From NCBI GenBank assembly GCA_964459465.1, contig CAYWLR010000016.1:1-64000 (forward strand): a stretch of 64,000 bases of DNA. The letters are read 5' to 3'. Shown piece by piece: positions 54,777 to 63,693 of this stretch (the first letter of the stretch is position 1; every line of letters starts with the position of its first letter). The notes beneath the pieces were generated by a model that was not told where the DNA came from, made no database searches, and was given only the letters and a program-made list of their open reading frames with translations. This DNA is from CALAMC01 sp964459465. Lineage in GTDB: Bacteria; Zixibacteria; MSB-5A5; GN15; PGXB01. A program made the position numbers and the translations under genes.

Positions 54777-56213
54777 TTAGAGCTCGCCGCTTAAGATTTT
54801 GCTCAGCATTTTTGGCAGGCTTTCGGCCAAAGTCGTCTTCGCATCCTCAACCTTATATTCGATCACTCGCTGAAATTGAATATCATAAGGAATTATCTTG
54901 GCGTCCTGCGCGAGAATTATAACGTCCTTTCCCAATGTTTGCGCAATGCCCATTTCATAGAACACATTGGAATTGTGCCCTGTGCATTCTGCTATTACTA
55001 TTGATGCCTCATTCAAAGCCGTCCATATGCCTTCAATGACATCGCGTTTTGTCAATTCATCGGGGCGAATGACTTCAAATCCGCATATTTTACATATATT
55101 CCGGACTATTTCGTGAATATCGTTAGACCAACTTTCTCGGAATGGCATAATCAGACAGCATTTTTTGCGTTCCGTTTTAAAAGTTCTCCCACGCCATATC
55201 GGATAGACTTTCATGCTGACTAGGCCCTTTTCCCGGAACTGAAAATCAACCTTGGAAGCCAGCCCCTCCAAAATATCCGACCTCATTAACCCCTGGGAAC
55301 GCCTAATATATAACTCCAGATTAATATAATATTCCGATAATCCCCGCAACATATCAGCTGTGTCGGTCACGTCGTACCATCCTTTGGATTCACTCCATAG
55401 ATCGTCACTCCATTCAATCAGTATCTTATTGAAAGTCAGATTCTCAAATAGCGGGACAATCCTTTCGGCATTTGAAGCCAGTCCGTGGAGGATAAAACCA
55501 TTGATCCACGGTTCATTCGACCAAATTGCTTTTCTTTTCATGGTCGACTTCAGTTCATTTAGAAGCCAATCGATGCTTTCATCAATGGCTTTATTAAAAA
55601 TTCTGGTCCGTGTCGGGGCCGGCGTCCGGTTTTCTTTTGCCGCCGATAAAGTGGATAATAATAATCCCATATAGTGCGGCGATATGAGCAAGCCGTCATC
55701 AAACCGTTTTCCCAGCGTCCAATCGATGCCTTTTCGGATTATAGTCTTGTCAACGTCCGTATATTTCCTCAGCATTATTAAAGCCCAAACGCCCCAAAGG
55801 GTTTCCCATGGCTCACTTTCAAAGCTATGGCCGTCTTCGTCATACTCATAAGCAAACCAATTGGTTATTTTATCCAGATGCCCCTGAAATCGCTCGCCGC
55901 CTACACTTATCACGGCGATGGTGGCGAGAGCCGTATCCCAGGTTTCTGAATTCCAGCATATTCCCTCCTTTTCCTGTCCGTCGTCTTCTATCGTTTCGCG
56001 CGTTGCGTTATTAATTATTTCTCTGGCGCAATAATCCAGAAACCGCGGCTGGGTTGTTCCAAGACCACAATTAAAGAGCGCCCACGTGCAGGAGGCATCG
56101 GTACGAGTATCGACCCATGTCCCATGCTGGCTTGATTTGCATAAAAACTCGGCACCACGAATTACAATTCGCCGGAGCTCTTTTGCCACTTCCTCGTGCT
56201 TTTTTGTTATCAT
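54777..56213 (-). CDS. Alpha/alpha-toroid protein with a nucleoside-2-deoxyribosyltransferase-like C-terminal domain
   Basis: The start is set at 56213: GGGAGGT stands seven bases before this ATG, and the 57 upstream codons look like intergenic sequence. 478 residues. About 1-330 is all-helical with repeated Trp motifs (SCTWALFNCGLGT, SETWDTALATIAVI, SEPWETLWGVWALIML, NEPWINGFILHGLAS), as in terpene-cyclase-type alpha/alpha toroids. About 346-478 (KCCLIMPFRESW, GFEVIRPDELTKRDVIEGIW, ASIVIAECTGHNSNVFYEMGIAQTLGKDVIIL) is the NDT-like/TIR-like Rossmann domain common in conflict systems. The two domains in one chain make a sensor-effector layout plausible. It is divergent from the SLOG gene and AT-rich. 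Confidence 0.75.
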   Translation of the reverse strand: MITKKHEEVAKELRRIVIRGAEFLCKSSQHGTWVDTRTDASCTWALFNCGLGTTQPRFLDYCAREIINNATRETIEDDGQEKEGICWNSETWDTALATIAVISVGGERFQGHLDKITNWFAYEYDEDGHSFESEPWETLWGVWALIMLRKYTDVDKTIIRKGIDWTLGKRFDDGLLISPHYMGLLLSTLSAAKENRTPAPTRTRIFNKAIDESIDWLLNELKSTMKRKAIWSNEPWINGFILHGLASNAERIVPLFENLTFNKILIEWSDDLWSESKGWYDVTDTADMLRGLSEYYINLELYIRRSQGLMRSDILEGLASKVDFQFREKGLVSMKVYPIWRGRTFKTERKKCCLIMPFRESWSNDIHEIVRNICKICGFEVIRPDELTKRDVIEGIWTALNEASIVIAECTGHNSNVFYEMGIAQTLGKDVIILAQDAKIIPYDIQFQRVIEYKVEDAKTTLAESLPKMLSKILSGEL

Positions 56214-56385
56214 GTCAGACCTCCCGACCATAATATTAGATACTTGATACTGTACGGCAACCTGGCCAAACACATCAAAGATGAAACTTGCCGGATTTTT
56301 TGATTTATGAAATAATAATGGGAAATAGGTGGAAAAACAAACAAAAACGCATTTTCCGAATGAGTCAAACAAATTGTCGCACAAT

Positions 56386-56412
56386 ATAACGGCTTGACCG
56401 TCATGCCGTTAT
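56386..56412. promoter_or_regulatory. Palindromic candidate operator in the divergent promoter region
   Basis: ATAACGGC (56386-56393) and GCCGTTAT (56405-56412), eight perfect bases each with an 11-base spacer, in the 430-base space between the two accessory genes. The remaining bases of this space hold no gene. No regulator gene is present in the block. Confidence 0.45.
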
Positions 56413-56579
56413 GAATGGTGAAAATAGAGTGACAGAGAATGTCTTTTCATTAAAATATTTCGTGATATTGAAACAATAGGGATTTGGCGCAATCTTGGTC
56501 CGAGTGCGCCATTGTCCTGGCGGGGCCGCTTAATTTCGCATAATGCGGTTATTCGAAACGGGTATTATTGTACGTGGCC

Positions 56580-56607
56580 TTGACAAAGGTTGACTTCTTT
56601 GTATATT
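56580..56607 (+). promoter_or_regulatory. Sigma70 promoter of the SLOG-TM gene
   Basis: TTGACA (56580-56585), 16 bases, TATATT (56602-56607). The start site near 56614 leaves a short leader with GAGGAGG at 56631-56637 and ATG at 56643, and rules out the longer TTG frame from 56568. Confidence 0.7.
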
Positions 56608-56642
56608 TATTTATCGAAGCCATAAATTTCGAGGAGGGTTGT

Positions 56643-58397
56643 ATGGCAATTTCAATACCCCCAGAAGAATCATTGGAGTTGTTTCCTGTTCTGGTCGGAG
56701 TAACGGGACACCGTGATCTTATTGACGATGTGAGCATGATATCACAATTGAAGGGCAGTATTACCGAAGAATTTCGGCAGCTGAAATCCAACTATCCGGA
56801 TTGCCCCATCATTCTTGTAACGGGGCTGGCCGAAGGTGCCGATCGTCTGGCTGTGAATGCGGTCCGAGAAATTGAAATTGCGGATATAAAGTACGCCGCC
56901 GTTCTGCCGATGCCGAAAAGCGAATATGAAAAGGATTTTAATGACGCAAAGTCATTATTGGAATTTCGGGAGCTTTGGCAAAAAGCAGAATATAAAATCG
57001 AACTGCCCATCCTGGACACCCGAGGACGACCGCTGTCGGCATGGACCGTCGTGGATCGTAATCTCCAATATGAACAGCTTGGATTGTATTTGGCGACCAA
57101 CTGCCATGTGCTGATAGCGCTCTGGGATGGGATTGATTCGGCCAAACCGGGAGGAACAGCTTATGTGGTTAACATGCGCTTGGGTGAAAAATTGCCACAC
57201 AACCCGGCTTTGGTGCTGCAGCAAAAAACCAAATCCATTGGATGTGTAACCCATATATTAACCCCCCGGAAGAGCAATCCTCGTATAAACGGAATCCCAT
57301 TTGAAAGCAAGATATTGCCCGAGGGTAATTCCCCGGTGGCGCGAGAAAGAGCTAACGTATATGAAAAAATTCTTCAGAACATTCAGGATGCGAATAGGGA
57401 TATCATTAATCAGGCGACTAAATATAAGGCAAAGATCGAAGAAAGCATTGGTTATATTATCGAAAATCCCTTGCCGGCGTCGGCTGACGACAGGCTAGAT
57501 GATTACATATTTAAATATGGTATTATGGATTCTCTCGCCATAAGGTTTAAATCGTACCGGTTCTGGATGCTTAAGGTTTTTTTTGGTCTGATCCTGGCGG
57601 CGTTTATCTGGTTTGAGCTGCACGTTGAGATTTGTCAGGAGATAAATCCCGTCTGGGTTGTGGGATATCCGGCCTTTTTCGGGGCCGCTGCCATTCTTTA
57701 TCTTGTCATAAAAAAAAGGCGTCTGGATGAAAAACATGAAGATTATCGCGTCATCGCCGAAGCTCTCAGAGTTCAGATATACTGGCGGCTAGCAGGCATG
57801 AATTGCTGTGTTGAAAATCATTGCATTCCAAAACAGATTGGTGAACTTTCATGGATAAGACTTGCTCTATTTGGCTGGAATGTGCCACACGTTTCTCCTG
57901 CCCCGGTCAGTCCGCCCGAAATTAACTATGTTCAATCTGCGTGGGTTAAGGGACAAGGAATATGGTATGCGGACAAGAGCGGCGAATTTAATCGTCTTGT
58001 CAATAAAAGAGCAATGTATGTTATGATTCTTATGATCGTCAGCGTGGTCATTGCGTTATTGTTGATACCGATGTCATTGTTTAAGCAGGAAATATCCCAT
58101 GATTTATTTGAAATAATCTCCATCGCATTAATTGTCTTAACCGGAACCACGCTGGTTTCTGCCGCAGTTCTTCATGGATATACGGAAAAGCAGGCGCTCG
58201 CGGAACAAAGCAAACAGTACGAACATATGGGGCACATATTTCTAACATCCTATTCTGATATTGAATGTCTGCATGACGCCGGATACGTAAACGATGTAAC
58301 CGAGAAATTATTCATTCTCGGAAAGGAAGCTCTTACCGAGCATTGTGACTGGCTTATTATGCATCGGGCCAGGCCCTTGGAAGTGACTCCGATTTAG
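56643..58397 (+). CDS. SLOG-domain sensor fused to a four-TM (SLATT-like) effector
   Basis: 584 residues from the ATG with GAGGAGG. About 12-200 is a SLOG/LOG-type Rossmann domain: VLVGVTGHRDLIDD, LVTGLAEGADRLAVNAVRE, NCHVLIALWDGIDSAKPGGTAYV. TM pairs lie at about 308-325/335-357 and 458-478/488-510, with the helical stretch RRLDEKHEDYRVIAEALRVQ between. The C-terminal HCDWLIMHRARPLEV is a family mark. SLOG domains bind nucleotides or nucleotide signals; SLATT two-TM domains are proposed pore-forming effectors in prokaryotic conflict systems. Membrane effector plus nucleotide sensor in one chain, divergent from an NDT-like protein, suggests abortive defence. No CD-NTase or polymerase is seen in the window. 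Confidence 0.78.
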   Translation: MAISIPPEESLELFPVLVGVTGHRDLIDDVSMISQLKGSITEEFRQLKSNYPDCPIILVTGLAEGADRLAVNAVREIEIADIKYAAVLPMPKSEYEKDFNDAKSLLEFRELWQKAEYKIELPILDTRGRPLSAWTVVDRNLQYEQLGLYLATNCHVLIALWDGIDSAKPGGTAYVVNMRLGEKLPHNPALVLQQKTKSIGCVTHILTPRKSNPRINGIPFESKILPEGNSPVARERANVYEKILQNIQDANRDIINQATKYKAKIEESIGYIIENPLPASADDRLDDYIFKYGIMDSLAIRFKSYRFWMLKVFFGLILAAFIWFELHVEICQEINPVWVVGYPAFFGAAAILYLVIKKRRLDEKHEDYRVIAEALRVQIYWRLAGMNCCVENHCIPKQIGELSWIRLALFGWNVPHVSPAPVSPPEINYVQSAWVKGQGIWYADKSGEFNRLVNKRAMYVMILMIVSVVIALLLIPMSLFKQEISHDLFEIISIALIVLTGTTLVSAAVLHGYTEKQALAEQSKQYEHMGHIFLTSYSDIECLHDAGYVNDVTEKLFILGKEALTEHCDWLIMHRARPLEVTPI

Positions 58398-58455
58398 CAG
58401 GCCTGACCGTTTAACTGATCGCCTGGATTGAACGATATTAAACAAGGAGTAAGCC

Positions 58456-58959
58456 TTGGCTATAATCATTAGACCGATGACACGGGAAGATATTCCTTTC
58501 ATTGTTGCCATAATTGCGGATCATGATGGCTTTGACGGACCCCGTTCACAAAAATATTATGATGCCTATTTCTCGAATCCGGAAAGATTGCAAAATGAGC
58601 GGGAGCAAAATTTTGTTGCCACCGACGATGAAAATGGCCAAGCCGTTGGCGTATGCGGGTTTGGCCCGGATAAGTATGATACTCCCAAAGTCTTGTGGCT
58701 TAATTGGCTGTATGTTAGAAAAGATTATAGAGGAAGGCGAATCGGGTTCATGCTCCTGAAACATTCGCTTGATATATTATCAAAAATGTCAATCTCAAAA
58801 GCCTATCTGGATACCTGCAACTATCATACATATCAAAAAGCCATTGATCTATACATCAGAGTCGGATTCAAAACGGAGGGCAATCTTGTTGACTATTATG
58901 GAGATAACGATAATATGGTGATTATGGGTTTGGAAATGAGTAAACTAAAACAAATGTGA
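58456..58959 (+). CDS. GNAT N-acetyltransferase
   Basis: TTG start with AAGGAG. 167 residues: IIRPMTREDIPFIVAII, then the acetyl-CoA loop LYVRKDYRGRRIGFMLLKH (RxxGxG/A as RGRRIG), and AYLDTCNYHTYQKAIDLYIRVGF. It follows the SLOG gene by 58 bases in the same direction and shares its AT-rich composition, so it may belong to the same accessory block. Substrate unknown. Confidence 0.85.
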   Translation: MAIIIRPMTREDIPFIVAIIADHDGFDGPRSQKYYDAYFSNPERLQNEREQNFVATDDENGQAVGVCGFGPDKYDTPKVLWLNWLYVRKDYRGRRIGFMLLKHSLDILSKMSISKAYLDTCNYHTYQKAIDLYIRVGFKTEGNLVDYYGDNDNMVIMGLEMSKLKQM

Positions 58960-59090
58960 AAATCCATCATAATTCACTATTTGTGAAATTCGCCAGCCCA
59001 TGTTTTCCTGGACATATTTTATGGGGAAAACAATTTTTTCATTTTTTTAAGAATTATTAAACAAACCGATGGCTGAATCGTCAATATCTG

Positions 59091-59167
59091 TGACTTCGGT
59101 GAAGTTCGCTTCAACCGGAGTCAACCCCACATTTTTACCCGGGCGCACCCGGCAGGGTGCGCTTTTT
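59091..59167 (+). ncRNA. Candidate small RNA: TTCG hairpin plus terminator
   Basis: TGACTTCGGTGAAG (59091-59104), TTCG, then CTTCAACCGGAGTCA (59109-59123) form a hairpin with a one-base bulge. Twenty bases later the stem GCGCACCC / GGGTGCGC (59143-59150, 59155-59162) and five T make an intrinsic terminator. It may be a processed 3' end of the GNAT transcript or a separate sRNA; no strong promoter is visible. Confidence 0.35.
59143..59167 (+). terminator. Rho-independent terminator
   Basis: Perfect eight-bp stem with a GGCA loop, then TTTTT. It lies 180 bases after the GNAT stop. Confidence 0.88.
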
Positions 59168-59305
59168 AATTGGCCTTTTCTATGCGTCAACCGAGTCACA
59201 ATTTATTATATATGCGGTGGACTTTGCGGCACTTAGTGCTTAAAATGCAGGCGAATAAAACGGCACTTTGGATTGACTTTTGGTCTCATGCGAGGAGATT
59301 GACAC

Positions 59306-61993
59306 ATGGGTGCACGTGGACTCGATAAAATATTTAATCCCCATAGAATCGCCCTGCTGGGCGTTACGATAAATCCCAACAGCGTCGGCGGCAAGGTTCT
59401 CGGAAACCTTGTCGGCGGCGGTTTCACGGGCGTTGTTTATCCCGTCAATCCCGACAGCGAAGCCGTTATGGGCGTTCCCTGTTACCCGGACGTCGCCAGC
59501 CTGCCGAAAATACCGGATCTGGCCGTCATTTGCTCCCCGGCCAAAGACGTTCCGGAGCAGGTCGCCCGTTGCGGTCAGGCCGGAATCCGCGGCATAATCA
59601 TCATATCCGCCGGATTTCGTGAAACCGGCGAAGCCGGTGCCGCTCTCGAACAACAGATTCGAACCGAGGCCGCGCGTTTTGATGATATGAGAATTATCGG
59701 GCCCAACTGCCTGGGCATTATTGTTCCGAACCGGCGTTTGAATGTCAGCTTTGCTTCATCCATGCCCCGGCCCGGACACGTCGCTTTTATTTCGCAGTCC
59801 GGCGCGCTGTGTACATCGGTGCTCGACTGGGCGATCGAGGGCAAGATAGGATTTTCCTATCTGGTTTCCATCGGCAACAGCCTCGACGTCGGCTTCGGCG
59901 ATCTTATCGATTATTTCGGCGAGGATAACAACACCAAATCCATCGTCATGTATGTCGAATCAATGAGCCGGGCCCGGAGATTTATGACCGCCGCTCGCGC
60001 TTTCGCGCGGAGCAAACCGATTCTGGCTTTCAAAGCCGGGCGATTTCCCGAATCGGCCGCGGCCGCCTCATCGCATACGGGGGCGATGGTCTCCGAGGAT
60101 GCCGTCTATGACGCCGCCTTTCAAAGGGTCGGGGTGACTCGAATTTTCGATACCGGGGATATTTTCGATTGCACCGAACTTATCGGCCGAAGCAAAATGC
60201 CCGGCGGTTCGCAACTCGCCATCATCACCAATGCCGGTGGGCCCGGGGTGATTGCCGCCGACACTCTGATAGCCTGTCATGGCCGCCTCGCCAGACTTTC
60301 ATCCGAGACTATGGCGGAACTGAATAAAAATCTTCCGCCTTCATGGTCGCACGGAAACCCGGTTGACGTGCTGGGCGATGCCAACTCGAAACGTATCGCC
60401 CGGGCGACCGAGATTGTTCTTGACGATCCAGCGGTCGATGCCGTTCTGGTGATTCTGACACCTCAAGCCATGACCAACCCGACGGCGGCGGCCAAAGCCA
60501 TCGGCAAACTCGCCGAGACGACGCCCAAGCCGATCCTGGCCGCCTGGCTCGGCGGCGCCATTATGCGAGAAAGCATCGGTATTCTGGTCGATAACGGAAT
60601 AGCTTCCTTCCGGACTCCCGAACAGGCCGTGCGAGCCTTTATGACACTGGTCAGTTACGCCCGAAATCTGGAAACCCTTTATGAAACTCCCAAAGACATC
60701 CCGGTTCAATTTGACTGGGACAGGGAACAACTCCACAAAGAGAACATGGCCGGGGCTTTTGCCCGCGGCGATATCCTGACGGAAACCGAATCCAAATCCC
60801 TGTTGGCGGCCTATGGCATCAATGTCACCCGGCCGCTTCCGGCGGCATCAGCATCCGAAGCCGCCGCCGTGGCGGCAAAGATCGGTTTCCCGGTGGTCCT
60901 CAAGATCAATTCTCCCGAAATAACGCATAAAACCGATATTGGCGGCGTCGTCCTCAATCTGAAAAATGAAGCGGAAGTGGTTGCCGCTTACGAAAAGATC
61001 ATCGCCAACGCCGCCGCGGTCTGCCCGACAAGCCGCATCGACGGTGTCACTGTACAGCCGATGGTTAATAACACTGGCGGGATCGAAATGATACTCGGGA
61101 TCAAGTCCGATGCCGTCTTCGGAACCGTGATGATGGCCGGGATGGGGGGGACCGTGGCCGAGCTTATGGGTGAACGGTGTCTCGGATTTCCGCCTCTGAA
61201 TGAACGGCTGGCCCGGCGGATGCTGGAATCATTGCGCATCTGGCCCCTTTTCAAAGGATACCGGGGGCGCCCGGCCGTGCAAATCGATAAACTTCTCGAA
61301 GTACTGATTAGACTGTCTTATCTGGCCGCCGATTACCCCGAAATCAAAGAACTCGATATCAACCCCCTGTTGGTTAATCCCGACGAGGTTATCGCGCTGG
61401 ATGCCCGCATCGTCGTCAACCGCGAGACAATCGGCAAAGAAATCGAGCCCTATTCGCACCTCGCCCTGCGGCCGTACCCCGAAAAATATGTCAAAGTGGT
61501 GGAGTTGAAAGACGGCACGCAAATCACTTTCCGGCCGATCAAACCCGAGGATGAACCACTCTGGATGGATATGCTGGCCAGTTGCTCGAAAGAAACCATA
61601 TATTCGCGATTCCGCTACTTTTTCCAATGGGCATCGCATGACGTGGCCACTCGTTATTGCTATATCGATTATGACCGTGAAATCGCCATCGTCGCAGAGA
61701 TTTCCGAGCCCGGCGGAAAGAAGCTGATCGGCGTTGTCAGGCTGATTGCCGATCCGGACCATGAGTCGGTGGAATACGCTATTCTTATTACCGACGCCTG
61801 GCAGGGAAAAGAAATCGGCAGTATGCTGACCGATTATAGTCTGGAGATTGCGAAAAAATGGCGGCTCAAGCGAGTCGTTGCCCAAACCACGACGGACAAC
61901 TACCCCATGGTCTCGGTCTTTCAGAAGAAAGGTTTCACGATTACCCGCAACGATGCCGATTCAACTGTCGATGTCGTCAAGGAAATGGACTGA
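59306..61993 (+). CDS. ADP-forming acyl-CoA synthetase fused to GNAT acetyltransferase
   Basis: 895 residues. 1-460: CoA-binding and succinyl-CoA-ligase-like (FNPHRIALLGVT, GPNCLGIIVPNRRLN, FISQSGALCTSVLDWA). The segment AAAASSHTGAM (about 250-260) keeps the His that is phosphorylated in ACD/SucD enzymes. About 480-690: ATP-grasp beta part (GFPVVLKINSPEITHKTDIGGV). About 725-895: GNAT (ITFRPIKPEDEPLWMDML; DAWQGKEIGSMLTDY). In Pka/Pat-type protein acetyltransferases the first part is often inactive; the kept His argues that this one may still make acyl-CoA and ATP. It is monocistronic, with GAGGAG before the ATG. Confidence 0.92.
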   Translation: MGARGLDKIFNPHRIALLGVTINPNSVGGKVLGNLVGGGFTGVVYPVNPDSEAVMGVPCYPDVASLPKIPDLAVICSPAKDVPEQVARCGQAGIRGIIIISAGFRETGEAGAALEQQIRTEAARFDDMRIIGPNCLGIIVPNRRLNVSFASSMPRPGHVAFISQSGALCTSVLDWAIEGKIGFSYLVSIGNSLDVGFGDLIDYFGEDNNTKSIVMYVESMSRARRFMTAARAFARSKPILAFKAGRFPESAAAASSHTGAMVSEDAVYDAAFQRVGVTRIFDTGDIFDCTELIGRSKMPGGSQLAIITNAGGPGVIAADTLIACHGRLARLSSETMAELNKNLPPSWSHGNPVDVLGDANSKRIARATEIVLDDPAVDAVLVILTPQAMTNPTAAAKAIGKLAETTPKPILAAWLGGAIMRESIGILVDNGIASFRTPEQAVRAFMTLVSYARNLETLYETPKDIPVQFDWDREQLHKENMAGAFARGDILTETESKSLLAAYGINVTRPLPAASASEAAAVAAKIGFPVVLKINSPEITHKTDIGGVVLNLKNEAEVVAAYEKIIANAAAVCPTSRIDGVTVQPMVNNTGGIEMILGIKSDAVFGTVMMAGMGGTVAELMGERCLGFPPLNERLARRMLESLRIWPLFKGYRGRPAVQIDKLLEVLIRLSYLAADYPEIKELDINPLLVNPDEVIALDARIVVNRETIGKEIEPYSHLALRPYPEKYVKVVELKDGTQITFRPIKPEDEPLWMDMLASCSKETIYSRFRYFFQWASHDVATRYCYIDYDREIAIVAEISEPGGKKLIGVVRLIADPDHESVEYAILITDAWQGKEIGSMLTDYSLEIAKKWRLKRVVAQTTTDNYPMVSVFQKKGFTITRNDADSTVDVVKEMD

Positions 61994-62072
61994 CGTTTAC
62001 CGGGAATTTTATGCGTTGAGACCAATGTGCTATGACGATGCCTTAAAAAAGCTTGTAGTGCTGAAGGCGCTC

Positions 62073-62932
62073 TTACCTGTGATAGTTCACCAGCGGTAGT
62101 AGCTTCAGGATTCCCTTATTGTTGCCGGCCCAGTTCAGGACCCCCAACTGAACGCCGTGCAATTTTTTCGTAAAGTTAAACACCGCTATCGATACGCCGC
62201 GTGATTCGTGCAGGGCATGAACCCAGGGAGCGATATGAACCCCCCGAAGCTCATCGGCCCGGATGAGGAGCCCGGCGATTGTCGCTCCGGTGATTTCATC
62301 GCCCCCGACCCCCAGACCGCCGATAAGCAAACCCGTGAGATGGTCACCGCCCACTCCAAGGCCGCCCACAAAAAGGCCTTCGAGAAAATCACCACCGACC
62401 CCCAGTCCGCCCACGGAAAATCCTTTAATTCGATTGCCGCCAACCCCAAGGCCGCCAACAAACAGACCTTCGAGAACATCACCGCCGGCTCCCAGCCCGC
62501 CCACATACAGACCGGTCAGATGATCCCCGCCGATACCCAGACCGCCGATACCGACTCCGGTCATTCTGTCGGTACCAATTCCCAGACCGGCGACCGCCAG
62601 TCCGGTGATATCATCCGCGGCCAGGCCAATGCCGCCAATGCCAACTCCCTGCAGTTTGTGCACCCACGGGGCGATCAGTCCCACCGCCACACCGTTCATC
62701 TCAAAAAGAGGATTGGCGTTTTTCCCTTCGGTACCCAGAAAGTCAAATTGATCCCGTCAACCCGCTCGACATTGCGGTCAACTATGTTGATCCTTAGTCC
62801 GTGCACGATTGGAGCGTTACCAAAACTGATGCCGTAGTCGTTGCTGGTCAGACCGAAAGAACCGGCAAATGCCGAGCCATCAGCCAGCAATATAAAAATC
62901 GTTATCCAGACAAGCGTAAGTGATATTTTCAT
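62073..62932 (-). pseudogene. 15-residue glycine-repeat surface protein, split by a -1 frameshift
   Basis: Frame one (62932-62696) gives a signal peptide (ISLTLVWITIFILLADGSAFAG) and IVDRNVERVDGINLTFWVPKGK. It then runs out of frame into a stop. Frame two (62699-62073) continues with MNGVAVGLIAPWVHKLQGVG and about nine 15-residue units of the form xLxGLxVGGLGVGGD, then GVSIAVFNFTKKLHGVQLGVLNWAGNN. A one-base backward step at GGGAAAA (62726-62720, minus strand) joins them as KGKNANPLFEMNG, which reads naturally. Either one A of an A-run has been lost, or expression needs -1 slippage. The repeats resemble exported LA_2272-type surface repeats. Confidence 0.75.
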
Positions 62933-63101
62933 TTGCCACTTCCGAATACACATAATGCCTTCCTTCTCGTTTGCCTATTAGACGGACACAGACAGAGTAA
63001 TGTTTCAGCCGGTTGGGTTGCCTGTCTGATTATCCGGTCTGAAGATTTGATTTTGAGGAACCACAAAAAGCGTTTTTTCCCTTTGGCTATGCATATTTGT
63101 C

Positions 63102-63130
63102 TTGACATTGTCTAAATACATATATATTCT
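63102..63130 (+). promoter_or_regulatory. Promoter of the Fur/PerR-like gene (leaderless)
   Basis: TTGACA (63102-63107), 17 bases, TATTCT (63125-63130). The expected start site is 63137, the A of the start codon. TCTAA/TTCTAATT elements around the -10 resemble half-sites of the katG palindrome and may be for autorepression. Confidence 0.6.
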
Positions 63131-63136
63131 AATTCA

Positions 63137-63535
63137 ATGAAAGATGCCATCTCGATTTTGCGACATTGTGGTATTCAACCCACCCCTCAAAGGATTGCCG
63201 TCGTTGAATACGTGTTGAAAAGCAAAACGCACCCGTCCGCGGACCATGTTTTAAGCTATGCGCGGAAGAAGTGCCCGACCGTCTCACGAGCCACGGTTTA
63301 CAACACGTTGAATCTGCTCGTCGAAAAGGGGCTTCTGGGGATGCAGACGATTAAGGAAGGCGCGGTTGTTTTTGATCCCAACATCGAGAAACACCATCAC
63401 TTCGTTGACACTGACACCGGTGATGTTTATGACATTCCCTGGGATCAGCTGGAAGTCAAAGGAAAGGAAAAACTCAAGGACTTCGAGATTACGGAATTTC
63501 AGGTGATAATGCGAGGCAGGCGGAAAAAGAAATGA
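63137..63535 (+). CDS. Fur-family regulator, PerR-like
   Basis: 132 residues. Winged-helix DNA-binding part 1-80 (IQPTPQRIAVVEYVLKSKTHPSADHVLSYA, TVSRATVYNTLNLLVEKGLL), then the metal and dimer part EKHHHFVDTDTGDVYDIPWD. There is no CxxC pair, so the structural zinc site of PerR/Fur is missing. katG lies 160 bases downstream with a perfect palindrome between, so peroxide control is the likely job. No Shine-Dalgarno is present. Confidence 0.9.
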   Translation: MKDAISILRHCGIQPTPQRIAVVEYVLKSKTHPSADHVLSYARKKCPTVSRATVYNTLNLLVEKGLLGMQTIKEGAVVFDPNIEKHHHFVDTDTGDVYDIPWDQLEVKGKEKLKDFEITEFQVIMRGRRKKK

Positions 63536-63562
63536 TTTTTTTTGTCCGCGGACTGAATAATG

Positions 63563-63574
63563 TCTAATATTAGA
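63563..63574. promoter_or_regulatory. Palindrome upstream of katG (candidate PerR/Fur box)
   Basis: TCTAATATTAGA, a perfect 12-bp palindrome, 120 bases before the katG start. PerR boxes are AT-rich 15-mers of a similar type; the core TCTAA is repeated near the regulator's own promoter. Confidence 0.5.
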
Positions 63575-63693
63575 AAGCTTCTGTTTCTCGTTTTCATGGG
63601 TTTAATGAGAATAATAGCGCTCACGCAACGGGCAAAATGACTTTCGGCACTCGACAACAGGCTCATTAGCATTTTTTAAATATAGGAGGCATT

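Larger units (their letters stand above)
58960..59305. other. Intergenic region with two hairpins
   Basis: About 345 bases without a gene. It holds a long imperfect hairpin with a TTCG loop (59091-59123) and a terminator (59143-59167), described below. The last 130 bases lead to the acyl-CoA synthetase gene and show only its ribosome binding site. Confidence 0.6.

Noticed and set aside
56214..56384. 57-codon extension of the toroid-NDT protein
   Set aside because: A strong GGGAGGT sits before the internal ATG at 56213, and the extension reads like intergenic sequence.
59210..59300. Sigma54 (-24/-12) promoter before the acyl-CoA synthetase
   Set aside because: GGCAC and TGC are present but GG and GC are eight bases apart instead of ten.
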